Below, in pieces: positions 39,662 through 50,525 of a DNA stretch of 64,000 nt. Origin of the DNA: Augochlora pura (Eukaryota; Arthropoda; Insecta; Hymenoptera; Halictidae); NCBI RefSeq assembly GCF_028453695.1, contig NC_135780.1:7874001-7938000 (forward strand). Reading direction: 5' to 3'. Position 1 is the stretch's first letter, and each line of letters begins with the position of its first letter. The translations under genes were made by a program, and so were the position numbers. Under the pieces are notes generated by a model. The model was not told where the DNA came from. It ran no database searches and saw nothing but the letters and a program-made list of their open reading frames with translations.

Positions 39662-39743
39662 GTGAAAAGTGTTTTCTTAATTTCTTACAAGCAGATTATT
39701 ATAATTTTGTTTAGGACCTTAATGAAAACACAGAATCTCGTTG

Positions 39744-40243
39744 TGTAACCGTTACTAGTTTATCGGTGTGTCGGAGAGGAGCCGAATTCTCGTCTGCCTC
39801 TACGCGTACTACAACACCGGTGACGTTACAATTCGTTCTAGAGCCGTGATACGGAAAAGTCCCTGCTTGGTTTGGACGAGAGCCGTAGGTACCGCGAAGG
39901 TGGAACGTCTGCTCGCAAACTCAGAACAAGTACTGTTGGTTTTCCGTAGTCAGGATGGAAGAATCGCTGGTCAAATGCAAGAGCCGTAAATGCCGCGTAG
40001 GTGGAACGTCTGCTTGCACTGCTCAGCTAAACTCTTCTGACTTCTTCTAAAAAATGCGCCTGTATTTATATCTAAAGACGGTCCCAGCCTCGACCCAATC
40101 AGCGCGCTCCAGGCTTTTGCGTTTATGACCCTTTGTATGTACCTGGGCTCTCAGTGCGCCGTGCTGGTAACGCGTCCGACGGTCTCGTCTATCTTACATT
40201 ATATACATGGTTTTGCTTATTTTAAATATATCTACACGTTACA
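39744..40243 (-). repeat. 3' LTR of the gypsy-type element
   Basis: 500 bp, with termini TGTAAC/GTTACA. It contains an internal duplication of a GGTGGAACGTCTGCT motif (about 39900 and 39990). At about 40025-40048 it preserves the empty version of the site that is filled by a retroposed fragment in the other LTR. Confidence 0.8.
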
Positions 40244-40285
40244 AACCCCCCCTCTAAACCCGATACGTCGCCCTCGACAAGGAGT

Positions 40286-41974
40286 TTAGCTATTCGTAGC
40301 AGGCCTCTGCGTGGTTTTCCGGGGTCGTCCTCTTCGTGGTGATAGTCGATACGGCGGGACTGCGATAGGTGCCTGATCTCCCGTGTCAATCCGGTGTTCC
40401 GCCATCGTGGTTGGTCCTCCCCCTGGTTCGAACAGATCTTGGTCTTTTCCCAGCAATTGTTGTAGCTGCCCTCGCTGTGATGCGTTAAGTCCGGTGGCCT
40501 CTTCCGGACGTAAATTCATCGTTACTGCAGAAATATCGGTCTGGAAATGTGAAAAGCATTGGTCAAACAGTTCATGGATCAACTCCAGGTTGTCCGCCTT
40601 TTCTGACGTGGACGGTGGTGCCTTGGTAGTTTCCGGAACTTGGCGCTTTTCCAGCGTCCTCGGTAACGGACTGATCGCTCGTGGTACCTCTTCTTGCTGG
40701 ATGGCCTCAAAATGATTTATCCTCCTCCTAGCCCGTTTCGGCCGTGATTCTGAAGGAAGCACTCCTACTTCCTCTTTGAAAAGGAACTGCCTATGGGGTC
40801 GTTCGACGAAATGCCATGACCGCTGGGGTGCATTGATAACGATTCCGGCATCTTCGAGGAACTCTATCCCCAGGAGGGTTCTGTTCCTGTCGGCATCCGG
40901 TAGGACGATAAATGGGGTGTTCAGGGTCTTCGCGTTTATCGTCACGGACAGTACCGCGTAGGGCACGGTTTGCATTCGCGGATGACCGTCTGCCAGTGCA
41001 ATTTGCATCTTTTTGGACTCGAATTTAGTACCATTGGCGGAGAGCAAATGATACAAATTCTTGCTGGCGACACTTATCTTCGCTCCGGTGTCGAGAAACG
41101 CACGCCCGTTGTGTCCCTCGATGGAAACCGCAACGTACGGGCCGCTGTAACGTTGCGTCACATTCACAGCGCAGAACTCTGTTGTCTCCACGCTCGCCAC
41201 GTTTGGTTTCGTGCAATCGGGGCACCTACTCCGGACGAAGCCTGGCTTCCCACAACCATAACATTTCAGTATGTTCGCAGCCGATGTCTTTGCTTCTTGG
41301 TCAGATTTTCGCTTGCGACAGTCTTCCGCGATGTGTCCCAACTTCCGACAGTAGTTACATCGTGGTCTTCCATCTAGAACCTCGACCGGTGGTTTCCTGC
41401 CGGTTGCCCCTGGTTCCTGCGTCACTTCCTTCTCGAACCTTTCTACAGTTCTTGCTCGTTCTACGAGTGTCGTAAAGGTTTGTACTGAGTTTCGCTCTAC
41501 CTTTTCTCGAATGCTCCTTTTCAGTAGGGAGTATAGCATGTCCATCTGCACGGCTTCTGGTTGCGGAGTCGTCAATTCTGCTAGGAGGGCTCGCTTCCTT
41601 GCAATGAAGAAGTCCGTTGGTGCGTTCTCCTCTTGTTTGGACGCGAAAATCTCGGCATAGATCACGTAATCCGGCCTTCTCGGTGCAAATGTTGCCTGTA
41701 ACAATTCCGTCGCCTTGCTCCATTTGCTTACCTCTCCCTTGATTCCCTGCCACCATATGCCTGCTTCACCTTCCAACAGCAGCGGGAAACCTTTGATCGC
41801 GTTGAGATCCGTGATTTCCTCGATTTCTTTGTAGATTTTCACGGTCTCGATGAACTCCTCCAGTTTCAAGCGGTCCCTGGTCCCATTGTACCGTGCTGTA
41901 CAGTTCGCGAAGCTCCCCTGTCTCGGTGGTGATGCCGCAGATAGGTTCGCTTCGAACCCTGCTAGGTGGTCCCA
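40286..41974 (-). CDS. Gag-protease ORF of the LTR element, truncated before reverse transcriptase
   Basis: From the first Met (41869) the ORF is 527 codons, and the same frame is open upstream to about 41974 (RYNGTRDRLKLEEF), so the true N-terminus was lost with the deletion. Domains in order: retrotransposon Gag capsid region (WWQGIKG), a CCHC zinc knuckle (CNYCRKLGHIAEDC), a second knuckle in which the His is replaced by Phe (CYGCGKPGFVRSRC), and a retropepsin-like protease with FLDTGAKISV. Then comes the segment that normally precedes reverse transcriptase (EHRIDTGDQAPIAVPPYRL). The frame then jumps to a short unrelated tail and stops just before the purine tract. The open frame suggests recent insertion. 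It is not an independent cellular gene as far as can be seen. Confidence 0.85.
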   Translation of the reverse strand, partial: WDHLAGFEANLSAASPPRQGSFANCTARYNGTRDRLKLEEFIETVKIYKEIEEITDLNAIKGFPLLLEGEAGIWWQGIKGEVSKWSKATELLQATFAPRRPDYVIYAEIFASKQEENAPTDFFIARKRALLAELTTPQPEAVQMDMLYSLLKRSIREKVERNSVQTFTTLVERARTVERFEKEVTQEPGATGRKPPVEVLDGRPRCNYCRKLGHIAEDCRKRKSDQEAKTSAANILKCYGCGKPGFVRSRCPDCTKPNVASVETTEFCAVNVTQRYSGPYVAVSIEGHNGRAFLDTGAKISVASKNLYHLLSANGTKFESKKMQIALADGHPRMQTVPYAVLSVTINAKTLNTPFIVLPDADRNRTLLGIEFLEDAGIVINAPQRSWHFVERPHRQFLFKEEVGVLPSESRPKRARRRINHFEAIQQEEVPRAISPLPRTLEKRQVPETTKAPPSTSEKADNLELIHELFDQCFSHFQTDISAVTMNLRPEEATGLNASQRGQLQQLLGKDQDLFEPGGGPTTMAEHRIDTGDQAPIAVPPYRLSPRRGRPRKTTQRPATNS

Positions 41975-42026
41975 CTAGGTGGAACGTCTGCTTGCACTGC
42001 TCAGCTAAACTCTTCTGACTTCTTCT

Positions 42027-42298
42027 TTTTTTTTCCTTTTTTTTTATTATATCTGTGTGTTGATGTTAGGAGAACCGTTCCTGAGAGCGATGGCCCTCTT
42101 ACCGATTTGGGTGAGAAGTGGATGATTGTGGGATTACCTTCATGGGGTGTTAGATTATGTGAATGTCGATTATGTTGGAGTGGGGAACAAATTTTCAAAG
42201 AAAACCCCTATAGTGAGTGTGTGTTCATTGGGTTGGTAAGATTGTTAAGTGAGGTTAGGGTGTGGTGATGAGGTCTATAGAAGAGAGAGTGGGCAGGG
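42027..42298 (-). mobile_element. Retroposed fragment (SINE or truncated LINE) nested in the LTR
   Basis: A 272 bp insertion inside the 5' LTR, flanked by a perfect 20-bp duplication (42007-42026 and 42299-42318). The other LTR has the uninterrupted site. On the minus strand the insert ends in an AATAAA-like sequence followed by an A-rich tract (seen as T runs at 42027-42045). Poly(A) tail plus long target duplication are the marks of LINE-mediated retroposition. The source sequence is not recognised. Confidence 0.85.
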
Positions 42299-42579
42299 AA
42301 ACTCTTCTGACTTCTTCTAAAAAATGCACCTGTATTTATACCTAAAGACGGTCCCAGCCTCGACCCAATGAGCGCGCCCCAGGCTTCCGCGTTTATGACC
42401 CTTTGTACCTGGGCTCTTAGTGCGCCGTCTGGTAACGCGTCCGACGCTCTCGCCTATCTTACATTATATACATGGTTTTACTTATTTTAAATATATCTAC
42501 ACGTTACAGTTGTTAATATTTTCTTAAAAATATATATTACAGTTCTATATAATACAACAATACTGTATTTAATTACATT

Positions 42580-42690
42580 ATATGTATAATATTTTATTTA
42601 TATAAAAATACATGTATATTATTTTATTTATATAAAAATATATGTATAATATTTTGTTTATATAAATATATATATATATATATATGTTAG
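42580..42690. repeat. AT-rich tandem repeat (about 30 bp unit)
   Basis: About three copies of a unit containing ATTTTATTTATATAAAAATA, followed by a (TA)n run near 42665-42685. It lies between the LTR element and the gap. Beyond it, 42700-42825 is GC-richer sequence of unknown nature running into the gap. Confidence 0.7.
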
Positions 42691-42825
42691 CGCAACATAT
42701 TTTTTTAAGAAAATTCGGGATAGAGACGACCGAACGATGGTCGGCCGTCGATGGATTTATGGCAGGGTTCAAGGATGCGCGTGGCCCGGAGGGTAAGCGA
42801 GACTAAACAGTCCTGGCGATATGCG

Positions 42826-42925
42826 NNNNNNNNNNNNNNNNNNNNNNNNNNNNNNNNNNNNNNNNNNNNNNNNNNNNNNNNNNNNNNNNNNNNNNNNNNN
42901 NNNNNNNNNNNNNNNNNNNNNNNNN
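42826..42925. other. Assembly gap (100 N)
   Basis: A run of 100 N directly downstream of the last visible exon of copy 1. The terminal exon with the stop codon must lie in it or has been displaced. Confidence 1.
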
Positions 42926-42944
42926 AGAAACTATAAATATATAC

Positions 42945-45900
42945 CTTTTGCAATTGCTCTGCCGTGGAAATACGAGATGCTACTTTGGAAAGCAGACTTG
43001 CAAAGCTATCCCATTCGCCATAACTGAGAACACAAAAACGATCATGTGTAACATTTCGTCTTCTATTTTGCAATAAAGAGTGCAACATAAGTATGTTTTG
43101 TACTTTAACGTCACGTTTGCTAAAATACTTTCCCTTTTGTAGTATCTACATATAACGATGTGTCCATACTCACAATTCATAAATTGCCTTGTGTTTGTTG
43201 ACCAAGTAGTCTAACATCACGTCTACGCCAACTTTTCCAGCATTATAAATCGATGTTACGACCGTGTTGGTATCTTGTTTCCGAATATCAGGAGTTATAG
43301 ATGTCGTGAATGCACGATTAATGTATCTAAGACACAACGGAAGATGTCGAAGTTAAAATATCAGAATATTATTTGGTTTCGTAATACGTAGTGTCGATTT
43401 TCTAATCATTCACCAGTCGATAAATGATTCGCAATAAATACGCAATCCTTCATCAATGATCAGTACATATTTTTATTCGTACCTATATATTTCCACGATT
43501 TTTATGTCGATTTCTTATATTATTTTGTAAATAAAGACTATTGCACAAAACGAAATCGTTTTATAGATGTTTACCTGATAGTAACTCTTTGCGATAATTG
43601 AAACATGTTATTGTGTCACATATATTTAAAATTTAAAAAATCTTAATCATAATAGTGATATCACGTATTACTGGTCGTTAAATGACAATTAATTCCGACC
43701 AGCATGGCACCTATGTATGAATACACCGCAAAGAGTTAATAAACGCGAGATTTCAACGTCTCACATTGAAAATAAGTTTGAGCTAAATATTATAAAATTG
43801 TGGTACTCTCGCATATATATATCTTAATACGTACTACTCAAATATATATCTCGGTAATTGAATATTTAAAGTGAAGCTTCAATTAGCGAGGAAAACGTTT
43901 TAAAAAATACAAGTTCTTTTACTTACGATGTTAGAATATCTTTATTTTTGGTACATCCAAGAGCGTCCAAAATAGTTTTCTTTTCCGAAGCGAAATCAGT
44001 TTTTATGTAACGATTCCACATGAAATTCCAATCTTTGTCATCTCCAATTCTTATCATTGTACAGTAAACTGCTGACCTCGCGTTTACCGAAATAGGATTG
44101 GGCGAACTATAAAAATATATGTCATGTATATACATGATGTCTAGAAAGTGTAGGTCATAATAATGTAAATAAACATTCTATGTGTCGAATGTAATATGTT
44201 GATGGCAATTTATACATATTGAAATACTTGTGTCATTGCTTCATTTTATATCTGAAATCCTATTGCAAAAACTCTCTATTTGTATAATAGTTGATGGTAA
44301 TGTAACCAGTTACCGTGGGTTGACCAACTGCTGTGCCTTTGATTCTTTTCTGGTATAATCGACTTTATATTTATCGCATACGATATACTCACTCTTTTAT
44401 TTAAGGATAAACAAAACAACAGAGCACAAAAATTTAATATGTCTTGTTAGATAAATATAAAGTTCATTATGCTTGAGAAGAATCCAAAGGAATTTGACTA
44501 GTTGTGTAACAGTAAATACTGTTACACAACTAACCAAATGGTTACATTAGCTTTTGCGAATGAAGCACAAATTCAAGACTTGAAATTTGACTCACTTTCT
44601 GATAAAATATCTCAAAAGCTAGGGATAACGATAAAGAAACAATTCTATGAAAAACTGAAAAATTGAGGAAGAATTTTTTATCCAATAACTCGCTACCCTA
44701 ATTGTATCATGAATAGTAACATAACCGTATGACTGTAATGACGCAAGAATGCTTACTTCATAACTGTATTCGTTTGGAACTGAATGTACAAGTCCTTCGC
44801 ATTCTTGGCGCAATTCTCATCCCCCATTTTGCACCTCCAATTCAAAATTAGTTCTCTACTCAATTGCCTTAAATGATCGTCGTCAGCCGAATCCTTGAAA
44901 TCAAGTGACTTGTAGATGTTCGACGTTAAATGCAAAATGTATGAATTAATGACAGAATTCAGATTGTCTTCTCGACCCTCGGATCGTTGCAGCAAGAAGT
45001 TCATCCCATTGAAGAATGCTTTCCATGGGAGATATTCCGTTTCGTCCCGTAAGTAATTGGTACAATTGAACGTCTCATCATATAACATTATCTTTGCGCG
45101 AGCCAGATTCATAGCATCGTCGATTAATTGGGCACGGTTTGTTACGTGGATGTCGCTATGATTTTTCTGGTTCAATGCGTGGACCAGACGGTTCCACGAA
45201 TCAGTGTCGTACTTAACGCGATAAAAGCCACTTTGTTGAACATTCAAAAGGAACCAATCGGAATGTTTTACCAAAATATTCATTGGATTCCGTCCCAGCC
45301 AAACATTTGTCGATGTCTGCGCGGAATTGACTGTAGCGTTAGTCGCTACGGTGATAGGTACCCAAAATGGAACATGTTGTGTACTATCGTTACCGGCGTA
45401 GGAGAATCGTTCCTGCAACAGACAGTTCGAAGTGTAACCAGGACGAATATTGTGACGCCTTCAAAACTGGACCAAACGGCTTGAATTTTGTTAGATGTCA
45501 GAGGAACTAGTTTATTAGATAATATCTGAACAGATTCACTAACTCATATGCATGCTGAAAATTTCATTAAAATCGTTAATGCAAAAGCAAACCACAACCA
45601 TTGAATCATGTTAATATCTTACGATTTCTAACAATTAAGAGATTTCTAAGTTGTGGACAACCCCGATCTTTTAATTTTTAATTGCATCTAGCTTATAGAA
45701 AGGTTAGTGAATTTCGATGGCATCTTCGGCATGCATATAAGGTACAGATTTTTATCAAACGAGTCGAGAATATAAACACTAAATCTTTGATACGAAAATG
45801 TATCAATGGTATCGATTTTGATACAATTCGTTTGTATCCCTTTTATAAAACTGAATTCGTTTGTGGGTAGAAATTTTCTATACACTCAAAATGTGGTGTC

Positions 45901-48900
45901 AAAATGTGTAATTGTATTTCCATATGATTACATGGAAGCAACTGAATTGAAAGGTTTCGGCTATGAATTTAACAGAACTAATCACATGCAACACAATATA
46001 AACTTACATCTGCCAAGATGTACTTATATCAAATGATGTGATCTATGAATCCATTTATGTCTTATGGGATAAAATTTTTTATATCTTGAACAATCTCGGA
46101 AATATTACAAAAAATCAATTTATATAAGTTGCCTTACGTGGATGATGCATTAGGACATTAGTTCTTTTTTTTTATCATTTAGTCATTTAAAATTGAATCA
46201 TTTATGAAATATACCTGTCTTAAATGTACTTCTTGGCCATTACGTTGTGCATATACAACGGGATATCCAGCTTCATTCGTCCAGCTATCCATTACTTCTT
46301 CGACAGATATTACCACGTCTCCATCGCCACGAATTCCAGTAAGTACTTCGTCAAAAGCTTCCCAGAGATTTTTTGGTATTGTTGTATTGTACTTATGTCG
46401 CGACAAATATAGATTAATTGCTTTTAGAAAAACATCTGTACCGAATGAATGCTCTACCATTCGCAACACACTGGCTCCTGTAAATTGATTAATCGCATGC
46501 ATTAGGTTTCAATCGAATAAGAATTGAATACAATATTGATGCTTCCTGAAATGTAAAAATTTATATCGAACCAAATAATTATTGAGACAAACACCAACTG
46601 ACGCTAACTACTTTTAAATCTCACGCCAAAAAGTACTTTTGCCGTGCTATTATTTTTACAGCATAATGATTGGATCTTCGTTGACTCTAATCGTTTCTTA
46701 CAAGAAAAATTCATGTCTACTGCGCGCCTACAGTTATTGGAATCCTTCAAAATCGATGACAAGAGAATAAAATGTGAGTCCGATTTAAAAAATCGAAATG
46801 TCATTCATCCTGAATATTACTAAAAATCTCCATTAAGAAGTTCGACTCGTGAAAGTATGGTGAAACATCGTTGGAGATGAATGTTGAGTCCTGGACATAG
46901 GGTCTCAAGAACGATCTTTAAATAAGGAAGACCAATTTACAGTTTATGGTGCTAGTAATGGTAAAAGGCTATTTTTGAGGAACCGAACTATCAAGTAATT
47001 TTAATATTTCGCGCGACGCATATTTTATCGCATTACAATCTCTTGTTTTCGGTCGCAATAGCAAATGCTGGCATCATAAACCTCGGGGATTTCTAAAGGG
47101 CTGCGCGGACAGAGGCCTGAAGGCCCAAGGCAGGCTCGCGACCGTTCCGCGAGCAACTATTTTTACGGTTCATTCAGACCTGGAGGAAATCCCTGTAAAA
47201 AGTTGCGAAACCACCCCCTACCACAGAGTTTCTTCCTATCCCTACTTAGACATTTTTTCCACCTCAACCAAATTTATCCTGCGACCGAGCTTTCGTAAAA
47301 GCTAGAGAATCGAACAGATAATAGAATCGAACATAGTATAGAACACGTAGCATAGATACAGACGATAGAGCTGTCGTGGAATTCTAAAACCTAAGACCAA
47401 AGTGTATTATAGTAGGCTAAATAATTTTTGTGAGTGAAATTCCAAGTCAACATTTTATACAGTCCACACCTATAGCGTCATACTTCGCCGGTAATACTGA
47501 TCGACGCCGTGACACCTCAACAATGAATTTTCTAAACGGCAGTGTCACTATAATTTGTTTTTGTTTTAAAATCAATTATTTATTGTACATCCTTAATAAT
47601 GAAAAAACTATAAGTTGCTATAGAATTTAGCTTCGAAAATAGAAACACAATTGAAAAGAATACTAGTCACTTACCCTTTCCATACGTAATAGTGTCGAAA
47701 ACGCTGTCAATTTCAGAGGATGAGGCGACAGGTTTGTTCATGGGGTGCGATGTTGTAAAATCATCTGCCAACATGGCTTGTTGTAGTTCATCAACAACGA
47801 AGAGATCATTAAATTTATGATTAGGTTGAAGCTGCGACAAGCAGAAAAACAGAAGAATGTAAAATGTTATGAACACTATTGGAACATGAAAAATTAATTA
47901 TAGGATTTTACCATATCGGAAATGATCCACTGCATATATTCGGCGAATCCTTCGTTAAGCCATGTGTACTGCCACCAATTACAGGTGACCAAATTTCCGA
48001 ACCACATATGAGTCAGTTCATGCGCTATTATGGTTGTTACATAATCTTTAAATTTAGCTGATGTGATTGCACTGTTATACTGAATACCATACTCCCTGCA
48101 AACAATTATTCTTCAGATTAGGCCGCTTTCGATGTGACACCATGAGCATTTCAGTCACTAGTCATTCGCGGAGTTTTAGCTTATTAAAAATAATGCAAAC
48201 ATCTTTTGAAGGGAAAGTAATAAAATGTTAGAACTCAAAACAACAACGGCAAGTTATTTTGTACATATATGTAAATTAAGCTGATTTTATGTTAGTCGCT
48301 GCATATCTATTACATACAAAAATATATTACTATTATCGAGATATTAACAACACTCGTGTACTTATCTAACAACTACTCGTCATAGTTGTCAGACACATAG
48401 TTATCAATCAATTCAATCGTTTACTAAATACTTAAATCTTTTGCATACCCTTAAAAATTAGAATCTAACCAAATTTGAAAGTTTAATAGTTAAGTGACTT
48501 CGTTATGTGCAAGTGCCTTGCTTATTTCGTGGATATAATAAATCGAAGATCACAATATTATAATAATACTATAATGTTGTGTTGTTTCTAAACACTTATT
48601 TGGTAGTTTTCATTAACAATTCTGACACTATAAATCTGTAAAAGCGTAACTATATAACGACTTCAAATTGAAAGGTTTTGTTAGCAATAAAATCTCATAG
48701 ATCTTAACCGAATGAATTAAATATATCTTATTAATATCAGTAAAAACTGCAATGCTTCTATTGATTTAATGATAGATTTACTGAGAGATAGAATCGCGGT
48801 GGAAAATAAATTTTATCGTATTTTATTTTTTTTTTGTAAAAATATTAACGGAACTCATTATCAATTAGAAATGCGTAAATATTGTATCAATATAAAACGA

Positions 48901-50525
48901 CTACAGACATCAACGAAATCACTTACCTAAACGTAGCGAGACCCCAGTTTTCCATAGCACCCATTGAAAAGTCAGGAACTGCCACCAAATCCAATTTCGG
49001 TAAAGCGTATTCTATGCCTGTCTTGTCGTACAAATATTCAAGCATCCGTTGCGCAGCTGTTTGAGCATAGTCACCACTTAGTGCCATGTCGGGCCTACTC
49101 CACACAGTTACATTCGTATTTTCATCCCTTACTGGCTTAAAGTCGGAAACGATAAATGCAACAACGTATGTTGACATAGGTACAGTTTCTTTAAACGTTT
49201 CCCACACGCGACCTGAAACACTAATTACGACGTTTCAATTATTACCAGTTTGTGGAGTGCATATCTACGAATGAAAGATAGTTTCTAAATTGAATTTCAC
49301 AAAAGCTTCTTTCCGTTCGAGTTCTACAGGTTATATTTTGAACAATTATCTGTCTACTATATATTTAATTGTATTGTTAGCAATGAGAAATTATATTGAA
49401 TAATGGTAATAAAAAGACACGGTTAAATCTCTTTGAAGTTGGTTGTCTATGGTGATTTACATTTCGTTCTGTGTTAGGCACACAATTTTAAAATAAAATT
49501 TCGTCGTCAGAATGTCGTCGATAGCTTTTGAATAATGCAGAAATTTTCGCTTTTACAATTTCCGTGGTCGGCGTTTGTAATGTGGGAAAGTATTGAAATT
49601 AATTATAAGAATAATATACTCACCTTGGTGACGTCTCTTTTTCGCTGGGCATATTACTAAGAGCGGTGTAACTTTCAGGCCTCTCAATGTTTATTATAAA
49701 TTGAGCCTTGTATGCTGGCTCGTCGAAACAAGGGAATGCCATTCTAGCATATGTAGCTTGGAATTGCGTTGTTGCTAACCAACTGTAAGTAAAAAAAATA
49801 AATAAATAAAGTATTACACGAATATACAATTTTCATGTATTGGGATAATATCCAGATTCATAGTAACTTTTGATATTTAGAATATTAAACAAATTTATGA
49901 TTAATATTATGTACGGTGGTGCACGAATCAGTTGTTAGACGATTTGAAATATGTTTTCAAGAAAAGTGTATCGGTGTAAAAATAATAACGTGTAGATGTA
50001 AACGTGATTGAAACGTATAATTTTTCCAAGCAGAGATGATTTTGCGTTTTTTAAACAGCATCATATATACTTTCTTTACTATAATTTTAAGCTACGCAGA
50101 ATTACCGACTCAACGGTGTAAATTAGTTTTACTTACTGTACGTATCCTTTACTATCTCTATAGTGGCTGCGATAGAAGCCTACCATATCGTCATTCAAGG
50201 TACCACTATATTCAATCTCCAGAATAATAATTTTATTGCATATGGTTTTCTCCAAAAACACCGTCAACGTTTCGGATTCTTCGTTTAGGAAGGGTTTACC
50301 CAATACCTCCAATTCTTCACCAATTGCTAAATTCCCTTTGCTATTATAGACCTTTACCGGTCTCGTTATGATCAGTTCATTACTGTTAACTACTATACGC
50401 GACGTAGATTGCTCAGATTTCATTTCTATTTGCACTTTTCCATTAAACTCGAATTCTCCTTTTGCGATATTCGTGGATATAGAGACATTATACTTCAATG
50501 GCGTATACAATTTCGGTAAACGATA
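42945..50525 (-). CDS. Copy 1, M1 unit B: catalytically intact aminopeptidase unit
   Basis: Begins in exon 16 at YRLPKLYTPLKYNV and continues through exon 25. Landmarks in order: FPCFDEPAYKA, VPMSTYVVAFIVSDF, GAMENWG (about residue 1517), HELTHMWFG (about 1553), then WLNEGFAEY at the correct 18-residue spacing, TYGKGASVLRM with the catalytic Tyr, LLNVQQSGFYRVKYD, then helices including ARSAVYCTMIRIG, GCTKNKD and DIRKQDTNTV. The last visible exon ends at STAEQLQK in phase 0, where a final helix of roughly 45-50 residues is still expected. Unlike its counterpart in copy 2 it should bind zinc and cleave peptides. Confidence 0.88.

Larger units (their letters stand above)
39744..42508 (-). mobile_element. 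Ty3/gypsy-type LTR retrotransposon, pol-deleted, minus orientation
   Basis: The left (3') LTR, 39744-40243, starts TGTAACC and ends GTTACA on the plus strand. The right (5') LTR is partial, from about 41976 to 42508. Both share the segment ending TCTACACGTTACA. The element is flanked by the 4-bp repeat GTTG (39740-39743 and 42509-42512), a likely target duplication. A purine tract (AGAGGGGGGGTT on the minus strand) directly precedes the 3' LTR, as expected for plus-strand priming. Between the LTRs is only a gag-protease ORF. Reverse transcriptase, RNase H and integrase are deleted, as are the start of the 5' LTR's internal side and any primer-binding site. It is therefore non-autonomous. The 5' LTR carries a nested retroposed insertion. 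Confidence 0.85.

Noticed and set aside
40286..41974. Gag-protease ORF considered as a domesticated cellular gene or an endogenous virus
   Set aside because: It lies between LTRs with a target duplication and purine tract, and there is no envelope gene, so a decayed LTR retrotransposon is the simpler reading.
42027..42298. Minus ORF in the nested insert considered as a small gene
   Set aside because: Target duplication, poly(A) and the empty site in the other LTR show a retroposed fragment, and the ORF has no family features.
48927..49624. Phase mismatch between exons 17 and 18 suggesting a frameshift or a missing microexon
   Set aside because: Using the acceptor at 49220 (and 25581 in copy 2) instead of the next AG restores phase and gives the expected VSGRVWE / VSGFVWE segment in both copies.
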